Assembly (NCBI RefSeq): GCF_000210295.1
Contig: NC_026737.1
Span: 310,001 to 374,000 of the forward strand
Direction of reading: 5' to 3'
DNA from: Trypanosoma brucei gambiense DAL972
Taxonomy: Eukaryota; Euglenozoa; Kinetoplastea; Trypanosomatida; Trypanosomatidae
Length of the DNA: 64,000 nucleotides
Position numbers and translations under genes: made by a program. The notes beneath the pieces were generated by a model that had not been told where the DNA came from, searched no databases, and saw only the letters and a program-made list of their open reading frames with translations. This document shows, one piece after another, positions 10,546 through 20,224 of this stretch; the first letter of the stretch is position 1; each line of letters opens with the position of its first letter.

Positions 10546-11469
10546 TTCCTCCTGGGTGTCGAGTGGAAACAAAAGCAAAGTTACGTAAACAAGGAAAGGT
10601 TAAAGCAGAGGAAGACACGCACAGAAAAGTGGAAGGGAAGAGCCGGCGCAAAAGGGCACACGGGGATGCCGAGGGGAAGGGTGTGTGTAAACCGGTGCAC
10701 GGCCCCAAACCAGAGAAATACAGTATATGACGATCTATGTGAATGAGTAAAGGAGAACGGTTACACGGTATAGAATAAGACCAAACTGAATACTAGCCAC
10801 ACCGTTATTATCACACAGGATAAGCAAAGTATATGACTGCAGTGGGGATGTGTGGTGTAGAGTGGCTACATAAAAGACAACAAAGATTAAATGCACACCC
10901 CTTCAAAAAACGAGAAGGGATCTTAGAAAGGAAATCCAAAGGTGCGGCAGGTTGGTAAGTTCCTCCCCATCCTCCACCGGAACATGAAAAAGGAACAAGT
11001 GTAATGCCAATACCGAATAAAATAGCTTCGCATCCAATGAAATGCACGCTCACACGCAACTGCCGTGCGGTTCATGTGCCGTCCCGCCGTCAACATTTGC
11101 GGTTTGCTGTCCCCTTTTCTCATGCGATAATTATAGACAATAATACATCTGTGTTCTGTGCCTTTATCCGATTTGGACATTTTGACCACGGAACCACCAG
11201 TAGCAACCAATGAGGGAGCATAACGGGCATGGGAGAAACGGATGTTTGCTCGTTCTCTCCTACCCAACTGGAACCCGCCACTACACCATACGACGGGGCT
11301 CCAGCCGAGAAAACTTCCACTTCTCTCTCCGCGCTGCAGCATCTTTCCCCCCTCTCTCAGCACAGTGCCCTCATATCGAGGCCCTAAGGTCAACCTCCCC
11401 ATACATGCATTAAGTACACCGTGACACAACGGTAACTCTAGCTACCCACGGAACACCACCGTTGCTGTG
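10546..11469. other. Intergenic/UTR region
   Basis: About 0.9 kb. An open minus-strand frame spans 10923-11429 but opens with TTG and has an atypical Trp/Met/Arg-rich composition, so it is treated as 3' UTR of the next gene. Confidence 0.5.
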
Positions 11470-13077
11470 TCAAGGAACGAGCGCATCAGTGTCATCTGTA
11501 TTTTTCGTGCGTTGCCGCAATATTCTAATAAATTTTTTTACTAGTTCCATCACGTAAGCATTTACGTCCTGTGGATCTTTGGGTTCATTCGCCACAAAAT
11601 CCCAATTTTTGTCGTGTTCCTCGCCGAACTCGACAAGTGAGTATCGAGCCCCTAGACACAACTGCATCCCAACCGTCCTATTCACCGTGCCCTTAACCAA
11701 GTAAGAGATTTTCTCAAAGCTCCTCTTCTCCTCCACGCGAAGGGTCTTAACCTGTCCGAGAACCAGCTTCTTTGACTGACGTTCTGCGACCACGCGTGGC
11801 TTTGCACTACCAACTTGCCGACCGTGACGACTGATGCTGCATTGGGAAGGCGCACGTTGAATTGGACATGACGGGTTGTTCGGTTCAGGAACGCTATTAC
11901 TGGAGTCGGACTCAATGTAAAGCGAAGAGTCAACGAAGCCCAACGTGGCTGAAAAGAAAGTTGGAGCAATGACTGTGTAGATCCTTTCGTATGACTCTGC
12001 GAGAAACTCATCTTTCCACACCTTTTGTAGCATCATGACTGGGGTCCAACACGTGTCCAGTTCGTGAAGCAACACCAGAGCTCTTTGCAGACGCTTGAAG
12101 ATGCTCCGCTGCACCTTTAGTACCCTACGACGTCTCCGTGGGAATTGCAGCTGCATTGTTTCTTTCAGGTCCTCCTCAACACTATCCAAAATACCACCAA
12201 TATTGAACTCCGTCTCGTTTCGTAGATCGTCAAAGGCAACATACATTTCGCACTTCATCTTGAAGGCTATAGCGAAGGCAGTGAACCGGTTAATCTCTCC
12301 CAAAAGACGCACGCAACGGGCGCGAAGTTCCAAGTGGAGTTGGGCTTCCTCCTCCGTTTCCACTCCGATGGAGTTGATGAATGTCAAGGTATATTGTAAC
12401 ATCCATTCGGTGGCATAAATGGTGCTCGAGAGAGCCACAGTGAGTGGTACGATGTTGGAATATGCAAAATCCGCAACCTCCTCCGCACCTTCCAATGGTT
12501 CACTTCCCTCCGGTTGGATTGGGAGTAAAACTTTAACGGTCGGATCCCCCTTCTCCACTACCGTAAGAACAATGGTAAGTGCCTCCAAAACATCCTCGAA
12601 GGTGAATGGTGCACATCCCTCTCCGATCCGTTCCCTTGCAACCCGTATATTTTGGTCAAGCTGCTCAGCAACCTCTTGCAGCGTTTCAACCTGCACGTCA
12701 ACGGTCGCGAAGTCCTTCATCACCGCAGATGGTGATGTTTCCAGAAGTGCGGCACCGTCCAGTGGTGGACAAGGTCGAGAGCCCCCATTATTACTGTTGA
12801 CTTCGTCGCCCCCAGCCGATGGCTGTGCGTCTTCTTCGCACAACAGAGAAGGGTTTATTGTGGTTTGTGGTTTGTAAACACCCTTGTGCACACTCTGCCT
12901 CGCTGCTTCTCCAATGCCACAACCCAACATGATTCCTTCCACGTGGGATTGAAGTCGCAGCTTCCTTTGCTTCCGAATGGCTTCGTTTATGCCTGCCTCC
13001 GCCTCTTCACGGTTGTAACCATTCTTAAAATCACCGAACTCCATAAAGAAAGGTCGCTCAAAATTTAAGTCACTCAT
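11470..13077 (-). CDS. Conserved-looking hypothetical protein, 535 aa
   Basis: The start is the ATG at 13077 (MSDLNFERP); codons further upstream lack ATG. A likely acceptor AG is at 13159-13160, giving an 81-nt leader. I do not recognise the family. The protein is mainly alpha-helical, with an acidic/polar linker at about 85-130 (N/G/P-rich), a central helical block (about 140-370) including a basic patch FPRRRRR, and a second low-complexity linker at about 410-440. The C-terminal part (about 440-535) looks globular and has a basic final helix. No signal peptide, membrane segment or catalytic motif is visible. Confidence 0.85.
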   Translation of the reverse strand: MSDLNFERPFFMEFGDFKNGYNREEAEAGINEAIRKQRKLRLQSHVEGIMLGCGIGEAARQSVHKGVYKPQTTINPSLLCEEDAQPSAGGDEVNSNNGGSRPCPPLDGAALLETSPSAVMKDFATVDVQVETLQEVAEQLDQNIRVARERIGEGCAPFTFEDVLEALTIVLTVVEKGDPTVKVLLPIQPEGSEPLEGAEEVADFAYSNIVPLTVALSSTIYATEWMLQYTLTFINSIGVETEEEAQLHLELRARCVRLLGEINRFTAFAIAFKMKCEMYVAFDDLRNETEFNIGGILDSVEEDLKETMQLQFPRRRRRVLKVQRSIFKRLQRALVLLHELDTCWTPVMMLQKVWKDEFLAESYERIYTVIAPTFFSATLGFVDSSLYIESDSSNSVPEPNNPSCPIQRAPSQCSISRHGRQVGSAKPRVVAERQSKKLVLGQVKTLRVEEKRSFEKISYLVKGTVNRTVGMQLCLGARYSLVEFGEEHDKNWDFVANEPKDPQDVNAYVMELVKKFIRILRQRTKNTDDTDALVP

Positions 13078-13396
13078 GGTGCAAAAATCGCGTAACAAAA
13101 TCAACTTCCAATCCAATGCGCACCTAATTCACTCACTGGAGTAGTGAGGGACGGCTAACTAAAATAACAACGAGACAACAGAGTTAGGGGAAATTTTATG
13201 TGTGCGGAAGCAAATATCAAATGTGGAAGAGGAAATCATTACTTTCTCGTTACAAGGAATAGGATTTGCAATTGCTCAACATCCCCCTCCCGCATCAATG
13301 GTAACCCACTGGAAACTCACCCCCACACTGTGCACCTACGCGTGCACAAAGACACGCCACCACTTTACCAAACGGCAATGAGGCTGCAGCAACCGA
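13078..13396. other. Short intergenic region with trans-splice acceptor
   Basis: A minus-strand pyrimidine-rich stretch at about 13161-13200 ends in TTATTTTAG (AG at 13159-13160). Nothing else seen. Confidence 0.5.
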
Positions 13397-14344
13397 TCAC
13401 AGTTCCAAATCCTTGGTTAGGAGGAACCAAAGCAGAATGGCAACCATGATCACGAACGAAACAACCGTGGTGGTGGTATCCCTTTGCTCGCCATCCATGG
13501 GGTTCTCAAAGTAAAACGTGAGGACGAATATTTCATCCTCGGGTTTAAGCATTATCTTGGTATCCTCAGGGCTAAGGTGCACCGTACAGTACTTACCGCG
13601 CAACCGCCAGTCCAACGCCTGCGTACCGTCACGACTGTTTGCACTGCTGACCAACTTTACCACTTTCGAAAATACGGTTTGATATACAATTTCCTCTGGA
13701 AGACAGGGTGCACACGCAAAGGGGTAAGCGATGACAATGGCCGGCAAATTCGTCAGCTGCCGAACTGACTTTGTTGTCCAACGAATTTCAAGCTGGATCT
13801 CATTCCCAACACCCCTCTCCGTTTCGTCCAGCACATCTGAAGCCCTTGAAGCTACAGCGTACAAAGTTCCACGCTCATCCTCCTCCTGCTCAGCCTTTCC
13901 TTCCATACCAGCTGCTGCGTCGAACACAGCGGGACAGAGAACCAATGGCCGCTCCGATGGTGGGCTGACAACGCGAACCAACTCCCACATCATGATCTTC
14001 TTGTTTATACGAGCGGAAAGTGACGTTAGAGTTCCATCACACGCACTAACCGGGAAAACAAAGGAAAAGCAACCCTCGGATGTATGTCCGATATGATACG
14101 TTGTCGTGAGGTGGTACACCAATGTCCTTTCCGTTGCCCTCATTCGCAGCTTGCATGCTGTGCAAGTCAACGGTGAACTAATGGTGTCTGCCCACGATCG
14201 CAGCCGCTCCGACACCTTCGGGTCGGTGGCATTTCCATTTCCGTTGGGTGTAACTGACTCGCTGTTACTCTTAACAGCGTACAAACCTGAGAGGAAAACA
14301 TCCTTCCGACGCCCGACAACACCCACTGGTGAGTCTAAAGGCAT
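13397..14344 (-). CDS. Tail-anchored hypothetical protein, 315 aa
   Basis: The start is the ATG at 14344; the frame opens six codons earlier with TTG. The N-terminal region has paired cysteines (LTCTACKLRMR, about 59-69) and is followed by beta-rich sequence with scattered Cys. The last about 20 residues form one hydrophobic helix (VVSFVIMVAILLWFLL) with a short polar tail, so the protein is probably C-tail-anchored with its bulk in the cytosol. The FYFENPMDGEQRD segment before the helix is acidic. I cannot assign a family. Membrane choice (ER, mitochondrion, other) cannot be read from the sequence. Confidence 0.8.
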   Translation of the reverse strand: MPLDSPVGVVGRRKDVFLSGLYAVKSNSESVTPNGNGNATDPKVSERLRSWADTISSPLTCTACKLRMRATERTLVYHLTTTYHIGHTSEGCFSFVFPVSACDGTLTSLSARINKKIMMWELVRVVSPPSERPLVLCPAVFDAAAGMEGKAEQEEDERGTLYAVASRASDVLDETERGVGNEIQLEIRWTTKSVRQLTNLPAIVIAYPFACAPCLPEEIVYQTVFSKVVKLVSSANSRDGTQALDWRLRGKYCTVHLSPEDTKIMLKPEDEIFVLTFYFENPMDGEQRDTTTTVVSFVIMVAILLWFLLTKDLEL

Positions 14345-14985
14345 TGGCGGCTGCCGCGCCAAGGTGCGTCAAAGCCCTGACTCACGTTGCAGAAGAAGTT
14401 TGCGTAGTTTAGATCAACCCAGTGTTTGTCAGCACCAGCAGCAATACATACGAAGTCACTTATTCGAGCCTCAAATGGGCTACTTTGCAGTTTTGTGCAC
14501 GAAAGACGAGGTGGGAGGAGATATACACCAGTGAAGAAATGTGGGTCAATGAAAGTTTAATGCTTTCCCCTATGACAAAGACGCAGCAAACAAAATGTTT
14601 TGTGCAGCTGGATGACCGCCGTGAGAAGGTCGGGATTAATGAGTAGGGGAAAGAGGTAAAGAACGGCATCTCCTCCGAAGGATTCATCGGAATTCCGATT
14701 AGTTGTTCACAAAAAAATATGGACGGGTCCAAGATACGGCATCTAAATTTAATCCGTGGTCTCAGGCCGATACAAGGAAAGAACATTTCCTTGTCTGCGA
14801 TCTTCTTCAAATAGTCCTGAGTAAAGCGGGTCTGACCTCAACCGAGAAAAACGCGTCCGATAAGTCATGCCTTGACTGATTGTACATGTAACAACGGCGA
14901 AAAATCCAGGATGTCGCCCTACACTGACGCGCACACAAGCACTCATCCATCTCAAGATCTCGTTGATTAAAACCACATTCCGATA
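14345..14985. other. Intergenic/UTR region
   Basis: About 0.64 kb with no convincing gene. A 116-codon minus frame (14460-14810) opens with TTG and looks random. Confidence 0.5.
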
Positions 14986-15615
14986 CTAGTTATCCGAGGC
15001 GGACTCACTCCCCTCATCATCACTTCCATCATCACTACCTGATTCCGAAACTGAGGAAGATGAAGAAGATGCTGCGTCTGATACCTTTGAGTGCGGTCTC
15101 GGAACACGGCATTTTACACATTCTGGGACGGACGTTGGGAGGAGTATGCTGCAGTTCGAGCAGAACCATAAAACCACATCCAGTTTGTGCGTAGGTGGTG
15201 TCCACTGCACCTCCCCCGTTTCACTGTTACAGTAGAAGACATGCTGCGTGGTGGAGTCAAAAAACTCATGCCATTCTTCGCTTTTGTGATCAAACTCACA
15301 ATCGCGTGTATCATGCAGACCGCCGCAGTCTGAGCAGCGGTACTTCTTCACTTGACACTGCGCCGAGGAATGACCCCGCTGGGCGCATTTCCAGCACCCC
15401 TTCTCGCGGTCCATCAAGGGATAATCACGAGGGGAAAGTCGCAACCTCGGACAACTAACAGTCCAGTGATTCTTCGAGCAAATATGGCAGGCAAAAGAAG
15501 CGTGAACGGCAGGTATCGACGCTTTGGTTTGCGCTCTGTTGCGCCGGCGCCTCACGCCACGCTTCCTGCGGTTCAACCTCTTTGCCGGTGCGACACCGCG
15601 TTCTCCTCTTGACAT
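14986..15615 (-). CDS. Zinc-knuckle / WW / RanBP2-finger protein, likely RNA-binding
   Basis: A 209-aa protein starting at ATG 15615. The order is: a basic Arg-rich N-terminus (1-30); three CCHC-type knuckles, CHICSKNHWTVSC (about 43-55), CWKCAQRGHSSAQC (about 75-88) and CSDCGGLHDTRDC (about 93-105); a WW-like segment EEWHEFFDS...GEVQWTPP (about 112-142); a RanBP2-type finger WFCSNC...CVKC (about 149-169); and an acidic Ser/Asp/Glu tail (about 178-209). Zinc knuckles with a RanBP2 finger bind single-stranded RNA in other eukaryotes, and WW domains bind proline-rich partners. A splicing or mRNA-processing role is inferred. The combination in such a short protein is unusual; I do not know a named counterpart. 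Confidence 0.85.
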   Translation of the reverse strand: MSRGERGVAPAKRLNRRKRGVRRRRNRAQTKASIPAVHASFACHICSKNHWTVSCPRLRLSPRDYPLMDREKGCWKCAQRGHSSAQCQVKKYRCSDCGGLHDTRDCEFDHKSEEWHEFFDSTTQHVFYCNSETGEVQWTPPTHKLDVVLWFCSNCSILLPTSVPECVKCRVPRPHSKVSDAASSSSSSVSESGSDDGSDDEGSESASDN

Positions 15616-15984
15616 TCCCGTGCTTCAGGAAGTGGAGAGCCCTAAACAGCGGCCACAGAGGCGGAAGACACTTCGATGAGGGCACGAGGGAAGTCTTATA
15701 ACGTAAAGAAGAAAAGAAAAGTAAAAAGATGAGGGTACAAAACGCTTATGTGCGTGTGTGTGTGTGTGGAAAGCATCCAAATGGGAAGTTAACGAAGAGA
15801 TGTATGGGCACTTTTGACTCGCATTTGTGCGCGGAAAATGCCAAGTCTTCGAGGCATGGAGCGGTGGCCACGTTGATTCCACACCACCAGCGCGGGCACA
15901 ATATATGCGCTTCGCCCGCAGATTCCTTTGTGTTACAGGAAAAATAAAAAGGGAATGCGGATGCAAAGAACAGGTGTATGCGTC
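15616..15984. other. Intergenic region
   Basis: Minus-strand pyrimidine-rich leader near 15700-15730 and a (GT)n run near 15752-15769. No gene seen. Confidence 0.5.
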
Positions 15985-17277
15985 CTACTTGCCGTACTCT
16001 GTGGAGATAATTTGTTCACCTTTTCGGATGAGTTCATTCGTGATAATATCTTGTTGGTGAGCCACAGCCGCTGAGGGTACGTAATCCTCGGGTGGCGTAC
16101 CACACGACAAACGCCACATTTTTTCTGCTTCGGAGTCCTTTCCACAGACAGGTGCCATTGCCTGCATACAAATCTCTTCACCTGCCCTGAGCGCCCTGGC
16201 GGGGACGACGTAAATCCACTTTCCGTCTTGCTCACACATGAAGTCGTACTGGTGATGTCGCGCAAAGTATGCAGCCATGCGTGTAGCAGACGATTGTTGG
16301 GACGTCCGCGCAACAACAAACGAATTTGTGTTCTTCCCCCCATGCGGAAATAAGTGCACCATTGGAATAATTCCAATTGAGCGTGTCGCCCCTATCACTA
16401 GCGGAGTGGAGTGCGATAAACAAATACTCACTGCCCACCTTAACTGAGCTCTGTCAACTTTACCCACAAGGGGACCACCGTTGATATAATTCCGTATCAT
16501 CTGTAGAAGCACATCCGCCAGACCTGTAGCTTCTGCGTCTAGTACCACATCGTCTTCAAAGTATGGGGCGTTCTTCATGGACCGGACCCTTCCCAGAAGC
16601 TCAGCGAAGGCCCAGCGAGGATCAGTCAATGGGCTGCCTATAGAAGTTATGAGATCAGACACAATCATACCCAGTGAGTCAAAGAAGAACTGGCATATGT
16701 CCGCATCGCTTTGCTCTCCCGCATTCAACTTATTAAACTCCTTTTCCCTCTCCTCGTCCCGTAGATTATTCTCTGCCTCACTTGTATCTTTAAAACCGAT
16801 GGCAAGTGCCTCTGGAATAGCGAAAAGCGGTGTTAACCGATCCACATCTTCGGTGACAACGAACGCGTGGTCACGATAGGGTGATGGTCGTCTATGAATG
16901 CGGACAGTCGGGTGGATAAAAATGTGTTGATCGTGACACCACATCATTAGTCGATAGTAATCATGTGCATCAGAGTACTGAGACAAGTGCTTCGCGTGAT
17001 GAAGGTAAAGCGCACGACGGTGTGCAGCATGGAGGGCCATTTTGTTTTCGCTAGCGTTAAGCTGTGCGTTTTCGTCACCATCATCATTTTTGTTGTCACT
17101 CGCATCTTTCCCTTTGTGTTTCAAAACGCTTCCTTCAAGCGCCGGAAGCCATTGCACAAGGTTACTCACGCAACCTCCATTGCCGTTGGGTTTTAACGAG
17201 GGTTCCTCTTCCTTTCCCCCTCCGGTACCCTCCTGACGCTTACATGCCCTACTCCATAGTAACAAGGGTGACAGCAT
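15985..17277 (-). CDS. SET-domain protein of the SETD6/LSMT-like class, motifs degenerate
   Basis: A 430-aa protein starting at ATG 17277. The first about 75 residues are polar and low-complexity. The rest resembles the split SET fold of Rubisco-LSMT/SETD6-type lysine methyltransferases: a long helical insert followed by IGIIPMVHLFPHGGKNTN (about 323-340), which aligns with the PMxDxxNH signature, and ARALRAGEEICMQ (about 375-387), which aligns with the GEEI segment before the catalytic Tyr. The signature Asn is replaced (FPH in place of INH), and no Tyr follows GEEI at the usual distance. It may therefore be a non-catalytic or divergent methyltransferase. Assignment to SET is by motif reading only. 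Confidence 0.75.
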   Translation of the reverse strand: MLSPLLLWSRACKRQEGTGGGKEEEPSLKPNGNGGCVSNLVQWLPALEGSVLKHKGKDASDNKNDDGDENAQLNASENKMALHAAHRRALYLHHAKHLSQYSDAHDYYRLMMWCHDQHIFIHPTVRIHRRPSPYRDHAFVVTEDVDRLTPLFAIPEALAIGFKDTSEAENNLRDEEREKEFNKLNAGEQSDADICQFFFDSLGMIVSDLITSIGSPLTDPRWAFAELLGRVRSMKNAPYFEDDVVLDAEATGLADVLLQMIRNYINGGPLVGKVDRAQLRWAVSICLSHSTPLVIGATRSIGIIPMVHLFPHGGKNTNSFVVARTSQQSSATRMAAYFARHHQYDFMCEQDGKWIYVVPARALRAGEEICMQAMAPVCGKDSEAEKMWRLSCGTPPEDYVPSAAVAHQQDIITNELIRKGEQIISTEYGK

Positions 17278-17653
17278 TCACCTAAAGATGTTATTGGGGG
17301 AACCGAGTGAAATCATCAGCAATAATGAAGCAAAGGGGTAATGTGCACAAGGGAAGAAAAGCAACACGCCATCTCTGTCGGTTGGGAAAATAAACTGCGG
17401 CCCGGCTCTCGTTACGTTATCCCGTAAGTTGCAGTACCCCCTTCCCCACATTTCACAAATGTAATGAAAGAAGATAAAACGGATAAATTATTACATGAGA
17501 ACCGGAACATCTGGTAAACCCACAACAGAGCAAAAAACAACAGAACGGGTCAAGCGGCGCAAAGGGTTTCTGCAACGACGAGCCCACACACTTCACAATC
17601 ACCGCTTGCCCACTGTCAGTCAGCCACAGCTATGGAGGGTGTGACTGCAGCGC
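17278..17653. other. Intergenic region
   Basis: Short spacer between the P-loop kinase and SET genes. No gene, repeat array or RNA recognised. Confidence 0.5.
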
Positions 17654-18364
17654 TTAGTGCATTTGGCTCCACCCCTCCTTCTTAAAAAGTTCTTTCGCCT
17701 CCAATTGACGGACTTCCCAGTCTTCCAGCTCGGTTTCCGTGTAGGTGTGGTGCCTTTTTCCCTCCTCCGCATCTTTAGCCAACCGCGCTTGCGCGAAGTG
17801 GGCTTTAATGTCGAACTCTTTCACCAGTAACCGGCACGAGGGAACAGTACTAATGATCTGCTTGCGAAACTTTTCATCCAAAACATAACGGTTGCTTTCT
17901 ACCACAACATTATGCTTTTCGCTGATATGCCTCACAATCGCATTAATCATAGCAGCACACAGTTCGTCTTCTTTGGAGAAGTCATCAAACTTTCCTGTAA
18001 TTTCTACCCTCAACTCATCTTCATCGACAATGCGGCACGAGTCATCACACCGCCCCTTGTATTGTTTCAACCACGTTGACTTTCCGCTACCAGGCATGCC
18101 CACAAGGAGGATAACTTTAGGGTCGGACCTCTTGCGCTCCTTGTGCTTTCCACGACCACTGTTTTTACCATTTCCACTTCCACTTCCACTTCTCCTTCGA
18201 CTGCGGCGCTCCTTCTTTGCCCGTGATCTCGGGTAATAGCGACGCACTGCATATGCGATCAACAGATTCAATAAGATGACGAAAAGCGAAAAGAGAATTC
18301 CTCCTACGAGAAACCGGCGGGTCCTCGGCACCAAAACGCCGCCTAAAACACCATTTTCTTTCAT
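17654..18364 (-). CDS. Membrane-anchored P-loop kinase-like protein
   Basis: A 236-aa protein. The start is the ATG at 18364; the frame is open 46 codons further upstream but without ATG. One membrane helix (about 18-40, FLVGGILFSLFVILLNLLIAYAV) is followed by a strongly basic, Arg/Ser/Gly-rich linker (about 45-80). A compact P-loop domain follows: VILLVGMPGSGKST (Walker A, 89-97) and a VDEDELR segment. VVVESNRY resembles the second acidic motif of PNKP-kinase/AAA_33-type small kinases. The helix near the N-terminus suggests anchoring with the kinase domain on the basic side. Substrate unknown (nucleic-acid 5' end, nucleotide or metabolite are all possible). Confidence 0.8.
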   Translation of the reverse strand: MKENGVLGGVLVPRTRRFLVGGILFSLFVILLNLLIAYAVRRYYPRSRAKKERRSRRRSGSGSGNGKNSGRGKHKERKRSDPKVILLVGMPGSGKSTWLKQYKGRCDDSCRIVDEDELRVEITGKFDDFSKEDELCAAMINAIVRHISEKHNVVVESNRYVLDEKFRKQIISTVPSCRLLVKEFDIKAHFAQARLAKDAEEGKRHHTYTETELEDWEVRQLEAKELFKKEGWSQMH

Positions 18365-19144
18365 TTGTGCGGTATATATTCGCTTATTCGTGAGTGTTTC
18401 CCCTACCCTTTTGATTTCCCTCCTGACCCCTTTTTTGCCTCTCTTAACACCCTCGGGCTCTGATAAGTAACAACAGATCGTAATAGAATCTTTCCCGTGC
18501 AAACAATTTCATAACCGTTTCCACACGGGCAGAGGGACCGAATCACCTCGCAGGCAGAGTAAGAAAACAAAACAAAAAGAGCGTTCGTAATGGAAAGATA
18601 CAAAATAAATAGCAATGAAGTGGGGATACAATGTGTGAGCACGCAAGTGGTGCATACATCACATTTTGCACCGCGAACGAAAGGAGTTAAACCGCAAATG
18701 CCCTTCATGCGTGTCTTGCAGCCATAACGACACGAAGCTGTTGAAATATATCTTGTCTTTTCCCTCGTTCCGGTCCCCCTAGACTTTCCACGGACGTGCG
18801 TGGGGAAAAGGTATGGAAGGGGGGTAATGCCAAAGACTACCTCACGATGATAACGTGGGTAACGTATGAAAGTGATTGAAGAAAAGAAAAACAGACACAC
18901 GAACACGCACCCAAACAGGGACGAAAGAAGGATGCATTAATTATTTCTATTACAGAGGTGAAGATGCAGAACGCGGAAATGTACCGCCCTTTTTTTTCTT
19001 CCGTCCCACCCCTTTCCACCATGGAACGGTACAGGTGGCAGTGCAGGGTCACGAAGCGCATTTTGTTTTGCTTAAAGACCAACTCTTAGTTCTAACCCTC
19101 GGTTCCTTCAGTCCCTTAACCAAAAAATCAGATGTGTGCGCTGC
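18365..19144. other. Intergenic/UTR region
   Basis: About 0.78 kb with a long TTG-opened minus frame (18403-18906) that overlaps the untranslated leader and is Cys/Phe-rich. Not accepted as a gene. Confidence 0.5.
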
Positions 19145-20224
19145 TCAACCGGATTCCACGGAAAGAGTGAGACCGAAACGGATGGGACTGTTCTCCACCA
19201 ACACGTTCTTCTGCGCCACCAAACCCCAATGCACCACGCCATTAAATATGCCACGAATGGTTGCCGCACATAAGCCACCGCTCTCCGCCTTGAATGCTCC
19301 CACAAACGGGAGAATGGCGGTCCATACGTCCAACTGCTCACACGCCCGCTGCTGCAGAATCGTGGGGACGCGAAGCCGAAAACCCTGTGAAAATCCCAGC
19401 GAGACATGTACGCGTGACTCCTCCATATCGAAATTGTATGCGCAGGCCACCGATGTGTCGGGCACCACGCGCTGATAGAAAGCAATGCGTGCCGCGCTCC
19501 ACATATCGTTCGCTCTCACTAACTTTGCGCCAACGGACCAATTCACCCCAGTAAAGCCAACCCCCGCATAAAGCACGTCCAACTGCGCGGTGTGATCCTG
19601 TTGCTCAAGAAACGAAACTTTCTGCCGCTCAAATCCGGCACCCGCAAGAAGATTAAAAAATTTCGTGCCACAATCAACAAGCAAGTCACTGCTTCCCAAT
19701 CCGTTCCTCTGATAGTTAAGTGTGGAATAGAAGTCACGACGCTGGTAATCCATTGCAACGGACCACACATCTTTTGACGGAGGAGCAATTGTGTTTACTG
19801 CGAGACGCCCTTTTACCTCCATTCCCTCGAGAAGATCACTAACCTTGACGCTACCCGATGCCAACCCCTCGCTGTTCACAGTAATCCCTTGCTCGAAGCG
19901 ACACACCTGCGGCACGTGAACACCACTGTGCAACTTCACCTTCCCATGGTATCCTCCGTCTCTGTTGAAAATTAGACGGGGCGAGAAGTACATGAAATTT
20001 TGCGTTTTCCTCAACTCGCCTCCTCCTGCTTGAAGGCTCTCATCCGAGGGCTGGTCAGTCGTCGCCGAAGGCGGGGAGGTGAAGAAGAGTTGTTCACCCG
20101 GAAAAGACTCGGAATACTGCCTGGACTTGACTGCGGCGAATAGAAACGACTCATCTCTGAAAGTTTTCTTCAGGAAGTCGTCGACGATGTTGAAGAAATC
20201 ATTTAATTTTGCCGGAGGAATCAT
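19145..20224 (-). CDS. TAC40: Mitochondrial outer-membrane beta-barrel protein, TAC40-like
   Basis: A 359-aa protein starting at ATG 20224. The N-terminus is amphipathic (KLNDFFNIVDDFLKKTF), followed by alternating hydrophobic/polar strands with many Gly and aromatic residues through to the C-terminus (for example LLAGAGFERQKV, VSLGFSQGFRLRV), as in VDAC/Tom40-class barrels. There is no Sec-type signal. Size and next-gene context (PIP5K, then RRP6 upstream) fit my recollection of trypanosome TAC40, the outer-membrane component of the tripartite attachment complex that connects the basal body to the single-unit mitochondrial genome. The barrel class is read from the sequence. Assignment to TAC40 rather than VDAC or ATOM40 rests on length and remembered gene order and needs a search. 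Confidence 0.8.
   Translation of the reverse strand: MIPPAKLNDFFNIVDDFLKKTFRDESFLFAAVKSRQYSESFPGEQLFFTSPPSATTDQPSDESLQAGGGELRKTQNFMYFSPRLIFNRDGGYHGKVKLHSGVHVPQVCRFEQGITVNSEGLASGSVKVSDLLEGMEVKGRLAVNTIAPPSKDVWSVAMDYQRRDFYSTLNYQRNGLGSSDLLVDCGTKFFNLLAGAGFERQKVSFLEQQDHTAQLDVLYAGVGFTGVNWSVGAKLVRANDMWSAARIAFYQRVVPDTSVACAYNFDMEESRVHVSLGFSQGFRLRVPTILQQRACEQLDVWTAILPFVGAFKAESGGLCAATIRGIFNGVVHWGLVAQKNVLVENSPIRFGLTLSVESG

Noticed and set aside
10923..11429. 168-codon minus-strand open frame
   Set aside because: It opens with TTG, has Trp/Met/Arg-rich random-looking composition and lies in the 3' UTR position of the 11470 gene.
18403..18906. 167-codon minus-strand frame
   Set aside because: Non-ATG start, overlaps the leader of the P-loop kinase gene, composition Cys/Phe/Leu-rich.
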